NCBI GenBank assembly: GCA_003447515.1
Contig: DLZA01000282.1
Location: forward strand, 1-19,754
Length of the DNA stretch: 19,754 nucleotides
Direction of reading: 5' to 3'
From: Paracoccaceae bacterium
GTDB lineage: Bacteria; Pseudomonadota; Alphaproteobacteria; Rhodobacterales; Rhodobacteraceae
Below the pieces are notes generated by a model that was not told where the DNA came from, searched no databases, and saw only the letters and a program-made list of their open reading frames with translations. The position numbers and the translations under genes are program-made. Below, in pieces: positions 1 to 7,769 of the stretch (its first letter is position 1; each line of letters starts with the position of its first letter).

Positions 1-45
1 GAGGGTATACGCAAGACGGAAGACTGCGGCAGAGGGATCCTTTAA
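1..45 (+). CDS. possible 3' tail of an upstream gene (partial)
   Basis: Frame 1 is open from the window edge for 14 codons and ends in TAA at 43-45. That stop shares one base with the next ATG, giving TAATG, a common arrangement for translationally coupled genes. The visible residues (EGIRKTEDCGRGIL) are too few to name a family. It could also be chance, because 14 open codons carry little weight. If real, this gene, the VOC protein and the transporter form one plus-strand operon. Confidence 0.3.
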   Translation, partial: EGIRKTEDCGRGIL

Positions 46-437
46 TGAAAGTCACAGGCCTGGATCATCTGGTTTTAACTGTTTCTGATATCGCGGCGAC
101 AGTCGCGTTCTATCAGGACATTCTCGGAATGGAACCGCAAGTGGTCAAGGCCGCAGATGGCAGCACCCGCACCTCCCTAGGCTTTGGCACGCAAAAGATA
201 AATCTTCATGCAGCAAAGAACACGTTCAAACCACATGCACATACGCCGACAGCTGGCAGCGCTGATCTTTGCTTGCTTGTCGACAGTCCGCTGGATGAAT
301 GGGTTAACCACCTCAAGTCACACAAAGTGGATATCATTAATGGGCCCGTATCGCGGTCGGGGGCACGGGGCCAAATCTCATCAATCTATCTGCGTGACCC
401 GGACTTAAACCTAATCGAAGTGTCGATTTATGTTTGA
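45..437 (+). CDS. VOC-family (glyoxalase/bleomycin-resistance fold) small metalloprotein
   Basis: The 130-residue product has the one-module length of vicinal-oxygen-chelate proteins. The family hallmarks are visible: LDHLVLTVSD at residues 6-15 with candidate metal ligand H8, AFYQDILGME at 21-30, KINLH with H55, and the closing RDPDLNLIE at 117-125 with ligand E125. Family members are soluble, usually dimeric, and include lyases, isomerases, dioxygenases and antibiotic-binding proteins, so the substrate cannot be inferred from the fold. The start follows an AGAGGG ribosome-binding site about 8 bases upstream. The 3' end overlaps the transporter start by 8 bases (430-437), so the two are probably co-translated. 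A role linked to the transported anion is possible but unproven. Confidence 0.88.
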   Translation: MKVTGLDHLVLTVSDIAATVAFYQDILGMEPQVVKAADGSTRTSLGFGTQKINLHAAKNTFKPHAHTPTAGSADLCLLVDSPLDEWVNHLKSHKVDIINGPVSRSGARGQISSIYLRDPDLNLIEVSIYV

Positions 438-1179
438 TCTACTGGTACAATTGGACATTACCTTCGTGGTTTGGATTACCTGTTTTTGTGCTGTGACCCT
501 ATCCGCTGGAATCCAACGTCTGTCAGGCCAAGCCTTTGGTATTGTTGCCGCCCCTCTAATCGCATTGGTCGCGCCACAGTTTTTGCCCGCAGGATTGTTA
601 CTGCTTGGGATCACAGTCGGGCTGACCTCTACAGCTGTGGACTTTTCAGCGCTGACCCGTGCGGAAATTATACCCGGCTTTTTTGGCCGTGCGCTTGGCG
701 CTGTGATCGCTGCAATGATCGCGGCGTCTATCACGAACGTTGATCTAATCGCGGGGCTGACAGGTGCGGTGGTGCTGTTCGGCACAATCCTCAGCCTATC
801 TGGCCTGCGCATTACCATCCAACCCTTCAGCCTCATCATGGCAGGCATTGCCGCAGGATTGATGGGAACAATCACAGCCGTCGGTGCACCACCCATGGCG
901 CTGCTGTATCAGTATGAACCTGCCAAACGCGCCCGGGCCATGCAAAACACGTTCTTCTTTTGGGGCATGTGCATATCGGTCTTGGCGCTAGCGTGGCAGG
1001 ACCTCATCAATGCAAAGCACCTGATCTTTGCAGGCAGCTTGCTGCCCGCCATCGTGCTTGGCCTTGCGGTGTCGATGCCGCTAGCCAAACGATTGGAACG
1101 CCAAACCATTCGCCCCTACGCGCTTGGCCTATCGATGGTCGCTGCAACGACACTGATCGCACGATTGGTGTTCGCCTAA
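430..1179 (+). CDS. TauE/SafE-type (sulfite exporter family) membrane permease
   Basis: The 249-residue product is strongly hydrophobic, with about seven or eight membrane-spanning segments separated by short polar loops. The repeated glycine-rich helix pattern and the central GAPPMALLYQ segment (about residues 152-161) are typical of the TauE/SafE/DUF81 permeases, which move sulfite, sulfoacetate or other organic anions across the inner membrane. The ATG lies inside the last codons of the VOC gene, indicating coupled translation. The stop overlaps the convergent rnr stop: the four bases CTAA at 1176-1179 give TAA on this strand and TAG on the other. The transported substrate and direction cannot be read from the sequence. 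Confidence 0.85.
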   Translation: MFDLLVQLDITFVVWITCFCAVTLSAGIQRLSGQAFGIVAAPLIALVAPQFLPAGLLLLGITVGLTSTAVDFSALTRAEIIPGFFGRALGAVIAAMIAASITNVDLIAGLTGAVVLFGTILSLSGLRITIQPFSLIMAGIAAGLMGTITAVGAPPMALLYQYEPAKRARAMQNTFFFWGMCISVLALAWQDLINAKHLIFAGSLLPAIVLGLAVSMPLAKRLERQTIRPYALGLSMVAATTLIARLVFA

Positions 1180-3404
1180 CCCTTACGCCGACGCCGCCCT
1201 TTGACCACGCGGCTGCCTTTATGCTTGATCTTGCTACGTTTGCCGCTGTCAGATTTTGACAAAGGTTTGCCCCCAACGTCGAGCAGTTCCAAAAGCAAAC
1301 CACCCGTCAAAGGCGCAGCCTCTGCCAGACGAACTGTTGCAGGCATACCGACCGAAATCACACGACCAGATCGATCTCCCGTCAGCGACTTTGCCTCGTG
1401 ATTGTAAACCCAGTATTCGCGCCCCAGCGATGACAACGGGATCATCCCATCCGCACCGCTTTCATCCAGCCTTACAAACATTCCAAACTTTGCAATGCCA
1501 GACACACGGCCCGTGAATTCATTACCAACCCGTTCGGCCAAGAACGCCGCCAAATACCGATCCGTCGTGTCCCGCTCCGCCAGCATAGACCGTCGCTCCG
1601 TCTGGGAGATCCATTCGGCCGTGTCCTGCATCTGGTCCGCGTCTCCAGGCTGTGACCCGTCATCGTCCCAACCGTGCGCAGTGATTAACGCGCGGTGCAC
1701 GATCAAATCGGCATAGCGGCGAATGGGCGATGTGAAATGAGCATAGCGGCGCAGGTTCAGCCCGAAATGCCCCATGTTCCCTGTGCCATAGTAGGCCTGC
1801 GTCATGGATCGCAGAACGGTCATGTTGATTACCTCTGCGTCTTCAGTCCCTGCCGCTGCATTCAGCAATTTGTTAAGGTGCATGGTTTTCAAAACCTGAC
1901 CCTTGGCCAGTTGCAAGCCTATACTATCCGCTGTTTCGCGCAAAGCTTGCAGCTTTTCCTGAGATGGTTCTTCGTGAACACGATACAGGAACGGACATTG
2001 CTTTTGTTCCAACGTTTCTGCCGCGCAGACGTTCGCCATCACCATGAATTCTTCGACCAGCTTATGCGCATCGAACCGATCACGGAACGCGACACTTGTG
2101 ACCACGCCCTCATCGGACAAAACGATCTTACGTTCTGGCAGATCGAGGTCCAGCGGTTGCCGTTCGCTCCGTCCCTTTGTGGCGCTGGCATAGGCAGTAA
2201 ACAGGTCCGCAATCGGCCCTTTCAGCGGCTCTGTTGCATTGTCATACGCGCCATCCACAGCCGCCTGCGCTTGCTCATAAGACAGGCTCGCAGGGGAACG
2301 CATCAGGCCACGGTGGAATTCATGATCCAGCCGCTTTCCGTCCGCATTCAACACAATGCGCAGCGCCAGACAGGCGCGGTCCACACCTTCGTGCAGTGAA
2401 CACAAATCACCCGACAGCACGTCTGGCAACATTGGCACAACGCGGTCTGGAAAATAGCTTGAATTACCCCGCTTGCGTGCCTCTTTATCCAGCGGCGAAT
2501 TTGACCGCACGTAATAGGCCACATCGGCAATGGCCACCCAAATGATGTGCCCACCCGCGTTCTTTGGGTCCTGATCAGGGATCGCGCAGATCGCATCATC
2601 GTGGTCCCGCGCATCCGATGGGTCGATGGTGAATAGCGGGAGATCACGCAAATCGGTGCGCTCACCGAGATCCACAGGCTTCGCGGCCTCGGCATCTGCC
2701 ACCACGTTGTCGGGGAAATGATCAGGGATGCCATGTTCATGGATCGCAATCAACGAAATAGATTTTGAGGCCATCGGATCGCCCAGAACTTCGACGATTT
2801 TGACTTTGATCAAGCCCGCATGCCGCTGTTTACCAAGCTGCTCTGCCTCTACTAGCTCACCATCTTTTGCGCCACCTGTATCACCAGCGGCGACAATACT
2901 TTCACGGTCTGATTTTTTATCGACAGGCACCAAGCGCCCGCCTTCCGAACCCTCACGGTAGATGCCTAAAATGCGGGCAGGGCCTGATCCGATTTTACGG
3001 ATCAACCGTGCCTCGTATTTGAAATCTTCATCCGTAGCAGAGGACAGACGCACCAAAATGCGGTCGTTCGCGCCAAGAGTTGGATCACCCTTTTTGGGCA
3101 TGATCAAGATGCGCGGGGCAGGGTTGTCGCCCTTCCATTCCATCGGAGCAGCAGTCATGTCTCCGTTTTCATCAGGCGGCAGCACCATCAGTACAGATAC
3201 AGGCGGTAGCTCTTCTGGCCCACGATAGTTTCGTTTTTTCTTTTCGATATGGCCTTCAGCGGTCAGCTCTTTCAGGATGCGTTTAAGCTCTATCCTGCTG
3301 CTGTCTTTAATCCCAAACGCACGGGCCACGTCGCGCTTGTTCGATTTTGCAGGATTGTCCTTGATCCAGTCAAGAACCTGTTCTTTATTCGGTAATTGTT
3401 TCAT
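1176..3404 (-). CDS. rnr: Ribonuclease R (3'-5' exoribonuclease)
   Basis: This 742-residue protein has the full RNase R layout. An N-terminal winged-helix region spans about residues 1-55, followed by cold-shock/OB domains. The RNB catalytic domain has DPSDARDHDD at 261-270, where D261, D267, D269 and D270 match the Mg-binding aspartates of the family. An S1 domain sits at about 635-710, and a basic tail ends in VKGRRRRKG. RNase R degrades structured RNA processively from the 3' end and takes part in rRNA and mRNA quality control. The start is firm: an in-frame TAG lies at 3414-3416, only three codons before the ATG, and a run of seven G just upstream may serve as ribosome-binding site. It is convergent with the TauE/SafE gene with a 4-base overlap, leaving no room for a terminator between them. 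Confidence 0.96.
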   Translation of the reverse strand: MKQLPNKEQVLDWIKDNPAKSNKRDVARAFGIKDSSRIELKRILKELTAEGHIEKKKRNYRGPEELPPVSVLMVLPPDENGDMTAAPMEWKGDNPAPRILIMPKKGDPTLGANDRILVRLSSATDEDFKYEARLIRKIGSGPARILGIYREGSEGGRLVPVDKKSDRESIVAAGDTGGAKDGELVEAEQLGKQRHAGLIKVKIVEVLGDPMASKSISLIAIHEHGIPDHFPDNVVADAEAAKPVDLGERTDLRDLPLFTIDPSDARDHDDAICAIPDQDPKNAGGHIIWVAIADVAYYVRSNSPLDKEARKRGNSSYFPDRVVPMLPDVLSGDLCSLHEGVDRACLALRIVLNADGKRLDHEFHRGLMRSPASLSYEQAQAAVDGAYDNATEPLKGPIADLFTAYASATKGRSERQPLDLDLPERKIVLSDEGVVTSVAFRDRFDAHKLVEEFMVMANVCAAETLEQKQCPFLYRVHEEPSQEKLQALRETADSIGLQLAKGQVLKTMHLNKLLNAAAGTEDAEVINMTVLRSMTQAYYGTGNMGHFGLNLRRYAHFTSPIRRYADLIVHRALITAHGWDDDGSQPGDADQMQDTAEWISQTERRSMLAERDTTDRYLAAFLAERVGNEFTGRVSGIAKFGMFVRLDESGADGMIPLSSLGREYWVYNHEAKSLTGDRSGRVISVGMPATVRLAEAAPLTGGLLLELLDVGGKPLSKSDSGKRSKIKHKGSRVVKGRRRRKG

Positions 3405-3911
3405 GCCCCCCCACTATCATGGAGGGCATAAAAGGTCATTGCTAATCGTATGGGGTGCGTTTTTACGCCTCGCTTACTAGCAACTTTTAGCGTTTTCACG
3501 GCTGCAGGCTGATTCAAGTACACCCAACATGCGCGCGCCAACCAGCACCCTAAGGCAAACAGCGTTCTGATGCCTTACATCTGCAAAGGCAAGGCCGCCG
3601 CGATACCAAGAGGTAGTTGCTGCCACAGGTCAGCCCAAGTGAACGCGAACAACGGCACAAAAGCGTTTGCAAAAACAATATTGGAGGCCGCTGGAATGGC
3701 CTAACCACGTGCCACTACACTGTCGAGCCCAACGATGCCAACAAAGTACCTACTGAAAGGGCAGTAGCACCTTCTACTTCTGGTTACATTCCTAAAACGC
3801 ACGGCCATTATATTCGCCTTTTCGGCGTGCGTGAGAGCCAAAACTAGACTAAACACAGTATAATCAAAGACGACATTTTTTGACAAAAGCAAATGCTGGG
3901 TCGGGCACAGA
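3405..3911. other. gene-poor gap between rnr and the rluA-dapE operon
   Basis: About 507 bases hold no convincing intact gene. A plus-strand open frame at 3617-3847 and a minus-strand one at 3701-4009 have unconvincing residue composition and no good ribosome-binding site, and I do not accept them. No tRNA-like cloverleaf or clear terminator is visible. The rnr promoter should lie near 3405-3500. The middle part (about 3575-3774), read on the minus strand, contains broken stretches with membrane-protein character, listed separately. Confidence 0.6.
3575..3774 (-). pseudogene. possible eroded membrane-transporter remnant (NhaA-like?)
   Basis: On the minus strand, one frame is open from 3700 to 3578 (stop at 3575-3577, previous stop at 3701-3703). 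It encodes 41 hydrophobic residues including IVFANAFVPL and TWADL followed by LPLGIAAAL. The order and spacing recall the FANAGV...LPLGIALGL region of NhaA Na+/H+ antiporters. A second frame at 3774-3715 gives EGATALSVGTLLASLGSTV, which also looks like a membrane helix. The two frames differ and are separated by stops, as expected for a decayed gene. The match is from memory of family motifs and is short, so another transporter family or chance is possible. Confidence 0.22.
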
Positions 3912-4490
3912 CTAATCTCGCAAATCGTCAATCGTGTCGATGTCGCGCAAGACATCAATGCGCGCCACACGTAAAGACCCAAACGTCGCCAAAGTATCCT
4001 CGAGTGCACTTTCAGTGCTCCAACTTACATTAGCGAAAATTTGACTTGGAACCGCGCGGGTATTTTTTAAACCAATCAGCCAGAACCCACCATCAGGCGC
4101 AGGTCCAACAACTGCATCGTGATCCCCCAGTGCCCAAAACGCCTTAGCAATCAACGCTGGCGTGATGTCCGGAATATCCGCGCCAACGATCAAAACTGGT
4201 CCCGCAGAAGCAGAGCGAAAAATTCGCGCCATACGATCCCCTAGATCACCCGCCCCCTGCGGTTGACGGGTCACATGAGCAGGCCAAACACGGCTCTCCA
4301 ACCCCTCTACATCAGGGGACACGGCCAACACAGTCTGCCAACGCAGGTCACGAGACAGTCGCGCAATCAGTCGCCGCGCTTGATGGCGAAACCACCACGC
4401 CGCCTGGGTGTGCCCCAAATCACGCCCCAACCGCGTTTTCACACGACCTGGGTGCGGTTCCTTGACCATTATATAAAGCTGCGGCTTCAC
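3912..4490 (-). CDS. DUF2064 / TIGR04282-type glycosyltransferase (GT-A fold)
   Basis: The 192-residue product shows the motifs of the small GT-A-like family labelled arsenosugar biosynthesis glycosyltransferase: KTRLG at 18-22, GDLGDRM at 81-87, GADIPDIT at 103-110, the loop [13 protein letters not shown] at 129-141, and DIDT at 183-186. The family resembles nucleotide-sugar or nucleotidyl transferases. The arsenosugar label comes from gene neighbourhoods with ArsM-type and radical-SAM genes, and none are visible here, so the acceptor is unknown. The start is a GTG at 4490 that overlaps the dapE stop as GTGA, so translation should be coupled to dapE. It is the last gene of the minus-strand rluA-dapE unit. 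Confidence 0.82.
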   Translation of the reverse strand: MKPQLYIMVKEPHPGRVKTRLGRDLGHTQAAWWFRHQARRLIARLSRDLRWQTVLAVSPDVEGLESRVWPAHVTRQPQGAGDLGDRMARIFRSASAGPVLIVGADIPDITPALIAKAFWALGDHDAVVGPAPDGGFWLIGLKNTRAVPSQIFANVSWSTESALEDTLATFGSLRVARIDVLRDIDTIDDLRD

Positions 4491-5638
4491 GCGAAATAGT
4501 CGGCCAAAATGCGGCTATAGATTGCCTTTAACTGATAGATTTGCGCCACTTCGACCCGTTCGTCCACTTGGTGCATGGTTTTGCCAACCAACCCGAATTC
4601 CACCACAGGGCAGTGGTTTTTCACGAACCGCGCGTCCGATGTGCCGCCCGTAGTGGACATCTCTGGCTCCACGCCCGTTTCCGCCTTCACCGCTTTGCCG
4701 ATCAATGCGGACAACTCGCCCGGTGGTGTGAAAAAGCTCTCACCACTCACTTGCGTTTTCATGTCAAATTCAATGTCAAATAAATCCGCTACACTTTGCA
4801 TTTTGCGGGTTAGCCAATTGATCAGCGCTTCAGACGTCCACGTATCATTGAACCGTATATTTACAGTTGCGCGACACTGCGCAGGAATCACATTGTTCGC
4901 CGGATTGCCAGTATCAATCGTCGTTACAGCAAGGGTCGATGGATCAAAGTGCTCCGTCCCATCATCCAACTGATGCGCCGCCAGCATTGCCATCAGCTGC
5001 GCCATCGCAGGCAGCGGATTTTTCGCGCGGTGCGGATAAGCCGAATGCCCCTGCATGCCTGTCGCAGTAAAATACCCCGTCATGGATCCACGCCGCCCGA
5101 TTTTCATCATCTCACCCATAGTGTTCGGGCTGGTCGGTTCACCAACCAAACAGTGATCTATCCGTTCGTTATTCGCGTCCATCCAATCGAGCAGTGCAAC
5201 CGTGCCATCCACGGCAACACCTTCTTCATCGCCTGTGATCGCCAGCACAACCGACCCGTCAGGGGGTGTCGTGTTCACAAAATCAATCGCCGCCGCAGCA
5301 AAGGCCGCCACACCCGATTTCATATCCGTAGCGCCACGCCCGTACATGAAACCATCTTTGACCTCGGCCCCAAAGGGATCGACCGTCCAAGCAGCCTCAT
5401 CCCCCAGAGGAACCACATCCGTGTGCCCGTTAAAGCCGAACGTGCGCCCATTCGCGCCCTGCCCCCAGCGAGCGAACAAATTTGAAACCTCACCCCGATC
5501 CACGCGCGTACAGGAGAACCCAGCATCTGTCAGCAAACTGTCCAGCAGCACCAAAGAACCCCCTTCAGTCGGCGTGACTGAGGCACATTTGATCAAATCA
5601 GCGGTGAGTTTTTCGGGATCAACAGGTGTATGTGACAT
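4487..5638 (-). CDS. dapE: Succinyl-diaminopimelate desuccinylase
   Basis: DapE hydrolyses N-succinyl-LL-diaminopimelate to LL-diaminopimelate and succinate, a cytoplasmic step in lysine and peptidoglycan synthesis. The 383-residue length fits the family (about 375-385). Di-zinc M20 peptidase signatures are complete: GHTDVVP with H72 and D74, [10 protein letters not shown] with D105, GDEEG with E138 and E139, GEPTS with E167, and TMHQVDE near the end with H356. The dimerisation-domain segment [13 protein letters not shown] and the [11 protein letters not shown] motif also match DapE rather than ArgE. The start has a clear AAAGGAG a few bases upstream. It lies 51 bases after rluA and overlaps the following glycosyltransferase by 4 bases. 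Confidence 0.95.
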   Translation of the reverse strand: MSHTPVDPEKLTADLIKCASVTPTEGGSLVLLDSLLTDAGFSCTRVDRGEVSNLFARWGQGANGRTFGFNGHTDVVPLGDEAAWTVDPFGAEVKDGFMYGRGATDMKSGVAAFAAAAIDFVNTTPPDGSVVLAITGDEEGVAVDGTVALLDWMDANNERIDHCLVGEPTSPNTMGEMMKIGRRGSMTGYFTATGMQGHSAYPHRAKNPLPAMAQLMAMLAAHQLDDGTEHFDPSTLAVTTIDTGNPANNVIPAQCRATVNIRFNDTWTSEALINWLTRKMQSVADLFDIEFDMKTQVSGESFFTPPGELSALIGKAVKAETGVEPEMSTTGGTSDARFVKNHCPVVEFGLVGKTMHQVDERVEVAQIYQLKAIYSRILADYFA

Positions 5639-5689
5639 AGATTAGCTCCTTTGTCGTCAGGCGTATCGCGCCAACTTCGTCGCTGCAAG

Positions 5690-6352
5690 TCAGAGTGGCG
5701 GAAAATCAGCACATGGGGCTGTAATACAGGTTTGTACGTCATCTCCTGGCAGCGTTAAACACAGACGGTGGGCGTGAAGCATCAAACGATCAGACTGCAT
5801 CGCAACCTTGGGTGTGGCGTAAAACACATCTCCCAACATCGCGTGACCCACAGCCGCCATGTGAACTCGCAATTGATGACTACGCCCTGTTTCAGGGGTT
5901 AGCTCCACCACACAACTCTCGGTCTTTCGTGCCAGCACCCTCCAATGCGTGACAGATGGCTTGCCCGCATCATCCACCTTTTGTAACGGACGGTTCGGCC
6001 AATCACGCATCAAGGGCAGGTCTACTGTGCCGCTCTCCACGATCTGCCCCGTTACCTCGGCCAAATAAGTTTTCCGCACGCCACGCCTTTCAAACTGCCA
6101 GTTCAGCTCCCGCTGTGCCTGATCCGTTTTTGCAAAAACCATCACACCAGACGTGTCCATATCCAAACGGTGGATCAAGCGAATGTTGCTGTTCTGTGCC
6201 TCCAACCGTGTCAGCAAACAGTCTTTGTGGTTTTCTAATCGGCCTGGCACCGACAGCAGACCAGCGGGTTTATCCATGAACAGCACCGTGTCCGTCTCAT
6301 ACAGAACGGAAATTGGACAGCTAGGAGGAGAGTAAACAAAGGGCAGGCGCAT
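5690..6352 (-). CDS. rluA: RluA-type dual-specificity 23S rRNA/tRNA pseudouridine synthase
   Basis: RluA converts specific uridines to pseudouridine (U746 of 23S rRNA and U32 of some tRNAs in E. coli numbering). The 220-residue product lacks an S4 domain, as expected for RluA, and matches the E. coli enzyme in length (219). Visible family segments are KPAGLLSVPGRLENHKD near 28-44, the catalytic HRLDMDTSG at 61-69 with D64 as nucleophile, LPLMRDWPNRPLQK, and TGRSHQLRVHM. An RluC/RluD paralogue is less likely because of the missing S4 domain and the SVPGRLE element. The ribosome-binding site before the chosen ATG is weak, so the exact start is less certain. It leads the rluA-dapE-glycosyltransferase unit and is divergent from the amine oxidase across 94 bases. 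Confidence 0.88.
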   Translation of the reverse strand: MRLPFVYSPPSCPISVLYETDTVLFMDKPAGLLSVPGRLENHKDCLLTRLEAQNSNIRLIHRLDMDTSGVMVFAKTDQAQRELNWQFERRGVRKTYLAEVTGQIVESGTVDLPLMRDWPNRPLQKVDDAGKPSVTHWRVLARKTESCVVELTPETGRSHQLRVHMAAVGHAMLGDVFYATPKVAMQSDRLMLHAHRLCLTLPGDDVQTCITAPCADFPPL

Positions 6353-6446
6353 GCTTTGCCATAACGGCTCTTACGGAGGCTGGCAATTCTAGCATTCTGC
6401 CAACTTCCCCGCTAAGCTGACATACAAAAAAGAAGTTCACAGGACG

Positions 6447-7769
6447 ATGACCCGCAGAACGTTTACAAAATCCGCCCTCACGGCCGCCGCGTTGGTTGGC
6501 ACAGGAGCCGCCGCTAAAGCAGCTGACGTGGATGTGGTCGTAATCGGCGCGGGTGCGGCAGGGCTAGCCGCGACAGACGCATTGATAAGAGACGGCTACA
6601 CCGTTCAATGCATCGAGGCTGCGAACCGCATCGGTGGGCGCGTGTTTTCGGACACATCCACCTTTGGCGTCCCAATGGATTACGGCGCGCATTGGCTGCA
6701 CAATCGCAGCCTGAACCCATTTGTGAACATAGGCAGAAAACTGGGGCTAAAACTGTATAAAGCACCGTCAAACATGCGTGTGATGGTAAAAGGACGTGAT
6801 GCAACAGATGCTGATGAAATCGCATTCTTCAATGAGGTGGAGCGCATAAATCACGCCATAGCAAAAGCCGCAAAAAAGCGCAAAGACGTGTCCGCAGCCA
6901 GCGTCATTGGACCTAAAAATCCATGGAACCTCACAGCCTCAGCCCACATCGGGTCCCTGTCCATGGCCCGTGATATGGCTGATGTTTCAGTAGCAGATTG
7001 TCACAGCGCCAAAGAGGGCGTCGATTGGTTTTGTGCACAAGGGTTTGGCACGTTGTTGGCGGCATACCATGCAAAAACGCCCGTAACCTTGGGCACCCGC
7101 GCCACATCTATTGATGCATCGACAGACAGCGTGATCGTGGAAACCAATAAGGGAGCCCTACGCGCAAAATCGGTTATCGTGACGGTATCACAGGGCATTT
7201 TAAAAAGTGGAAAACTAGCAATTAAACCCAAGATGGACAGCCAAATCCGTCAAGCCATTGGTGGCATCACCATGGGCAGCTACAACCATATCACATTGCA
7301 ATTTGCGCAAGGCACCATCGACGCGAAACCTGACAGCTGGATCGCGTACCAATTGACCGAACACAAAAACGGGAGCCCCACAGGCGGCGGCATCCTTGCC
7401 AATATCAGCGGATCAAATCTGTGCTATGTGGAAATCGGTGGCAGCTTTGGAAAAGCACTAGAAGCCAAGGGCGAGGCCACAATGATCGACTTTGGCCTTG
7501 CGGAACTGACGGCCCTTTTTGGTGCAAATATTCGCAATGGCTACATCAAGGGCTCAGCCACACGCTGGGGCAAAAATGCAAATGTCCTTGGCGCATATTC
7601 TGGCGCATTGCCCGGAATGATCGCCACGCGACAGCACCTGCACATGTCAATTGCGGGGCGCATTTTCCTAGCAGGCGAGGCCACCAGTTTTGGTGAGCAA
7701 GCCACCGTATCAGGGGCGCACAAAGAAGGTTTGCGCGCCGCTGAAACTGTTAGTGCACTGCTGGGTTAG
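6447..7769 (+). CDS. Tat-exported flavin-dependent amine oxidase
   Basis: The 440-residue protein starts with a twin-arginine signal: RRTFTK at residues 3-8, then a hydrophobic alanine-rich stretch and a likely AKA-AD cleavage site near residue 25. Export to the periplasm with FAD already bound is therefore expected. The Rossmann FAD motif is GAGAAG at 34-39, followed by the ERIGGR-like ANRIGGRVFS (59-68). The C-terminal GRIFLAGEATSFGEQATVSGAHKEG is the flavin-contacting signature of the monoamine oxidase/polyamine oxidase superfamily. It would oxidise a primary or secondary amine to an aldehyde plus ammonia and peroxide; the substrate is unknown. Its stop overlaps that of the convergent DMGDH-like gene by 4 bases (TTAG at 7766-7769). 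Confidence 0.87.
   Translation: MTRRTFTKSALTAAALVGTGAAAKAADVDVVVIGAGAAGLAATDALIRDGYTVQCIEAANRIGGRVFSDTSTFGVPMDYGAHWLHNRSLNPFVNIGRKLGLKLYKAPSNMRVMVKGRDATDADEIAFFNEVERINHAIAKAAKKRKDVSAASVIGPKNPWNLTASAHIGSLSMARDMADVSVADCHSAKEGVDWFCAQGFGTLLAAYHAKTPVTLGTRATSIDASTDSVIVETNKGALRAKSVIVTVSQGILKSGKLAIKPKMDSQIRQAIGGITMGSYNHITLQFAQGTIDAKPDSWIAYQLTEHKNGSPTGGGILANISGSNLCYVEIGGSFGKALEAKGEATMIDFGLAELTALFGANIRNGYIKGSATRWGKNANVLGAYSGALPGMIATRQHLHMSIAGRIFLAGEATSFGEQATVSGAHKEGLRAAETVSALLG

Noticed and set aside
1695..2399. 234-residue plus-strand open frame inside rnr
   Set aside because: It is a shadow of the well-supported RNase R frame on the opposite strand and shows no recognisable protein features.
3617..3847. 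Plus-strand 76-residue open frame in the rnr upstream gap
   Set aside because: No convincing ribosome-binding site, polar mixed composition without family features, and it lies opposite the possible transporter remnant.
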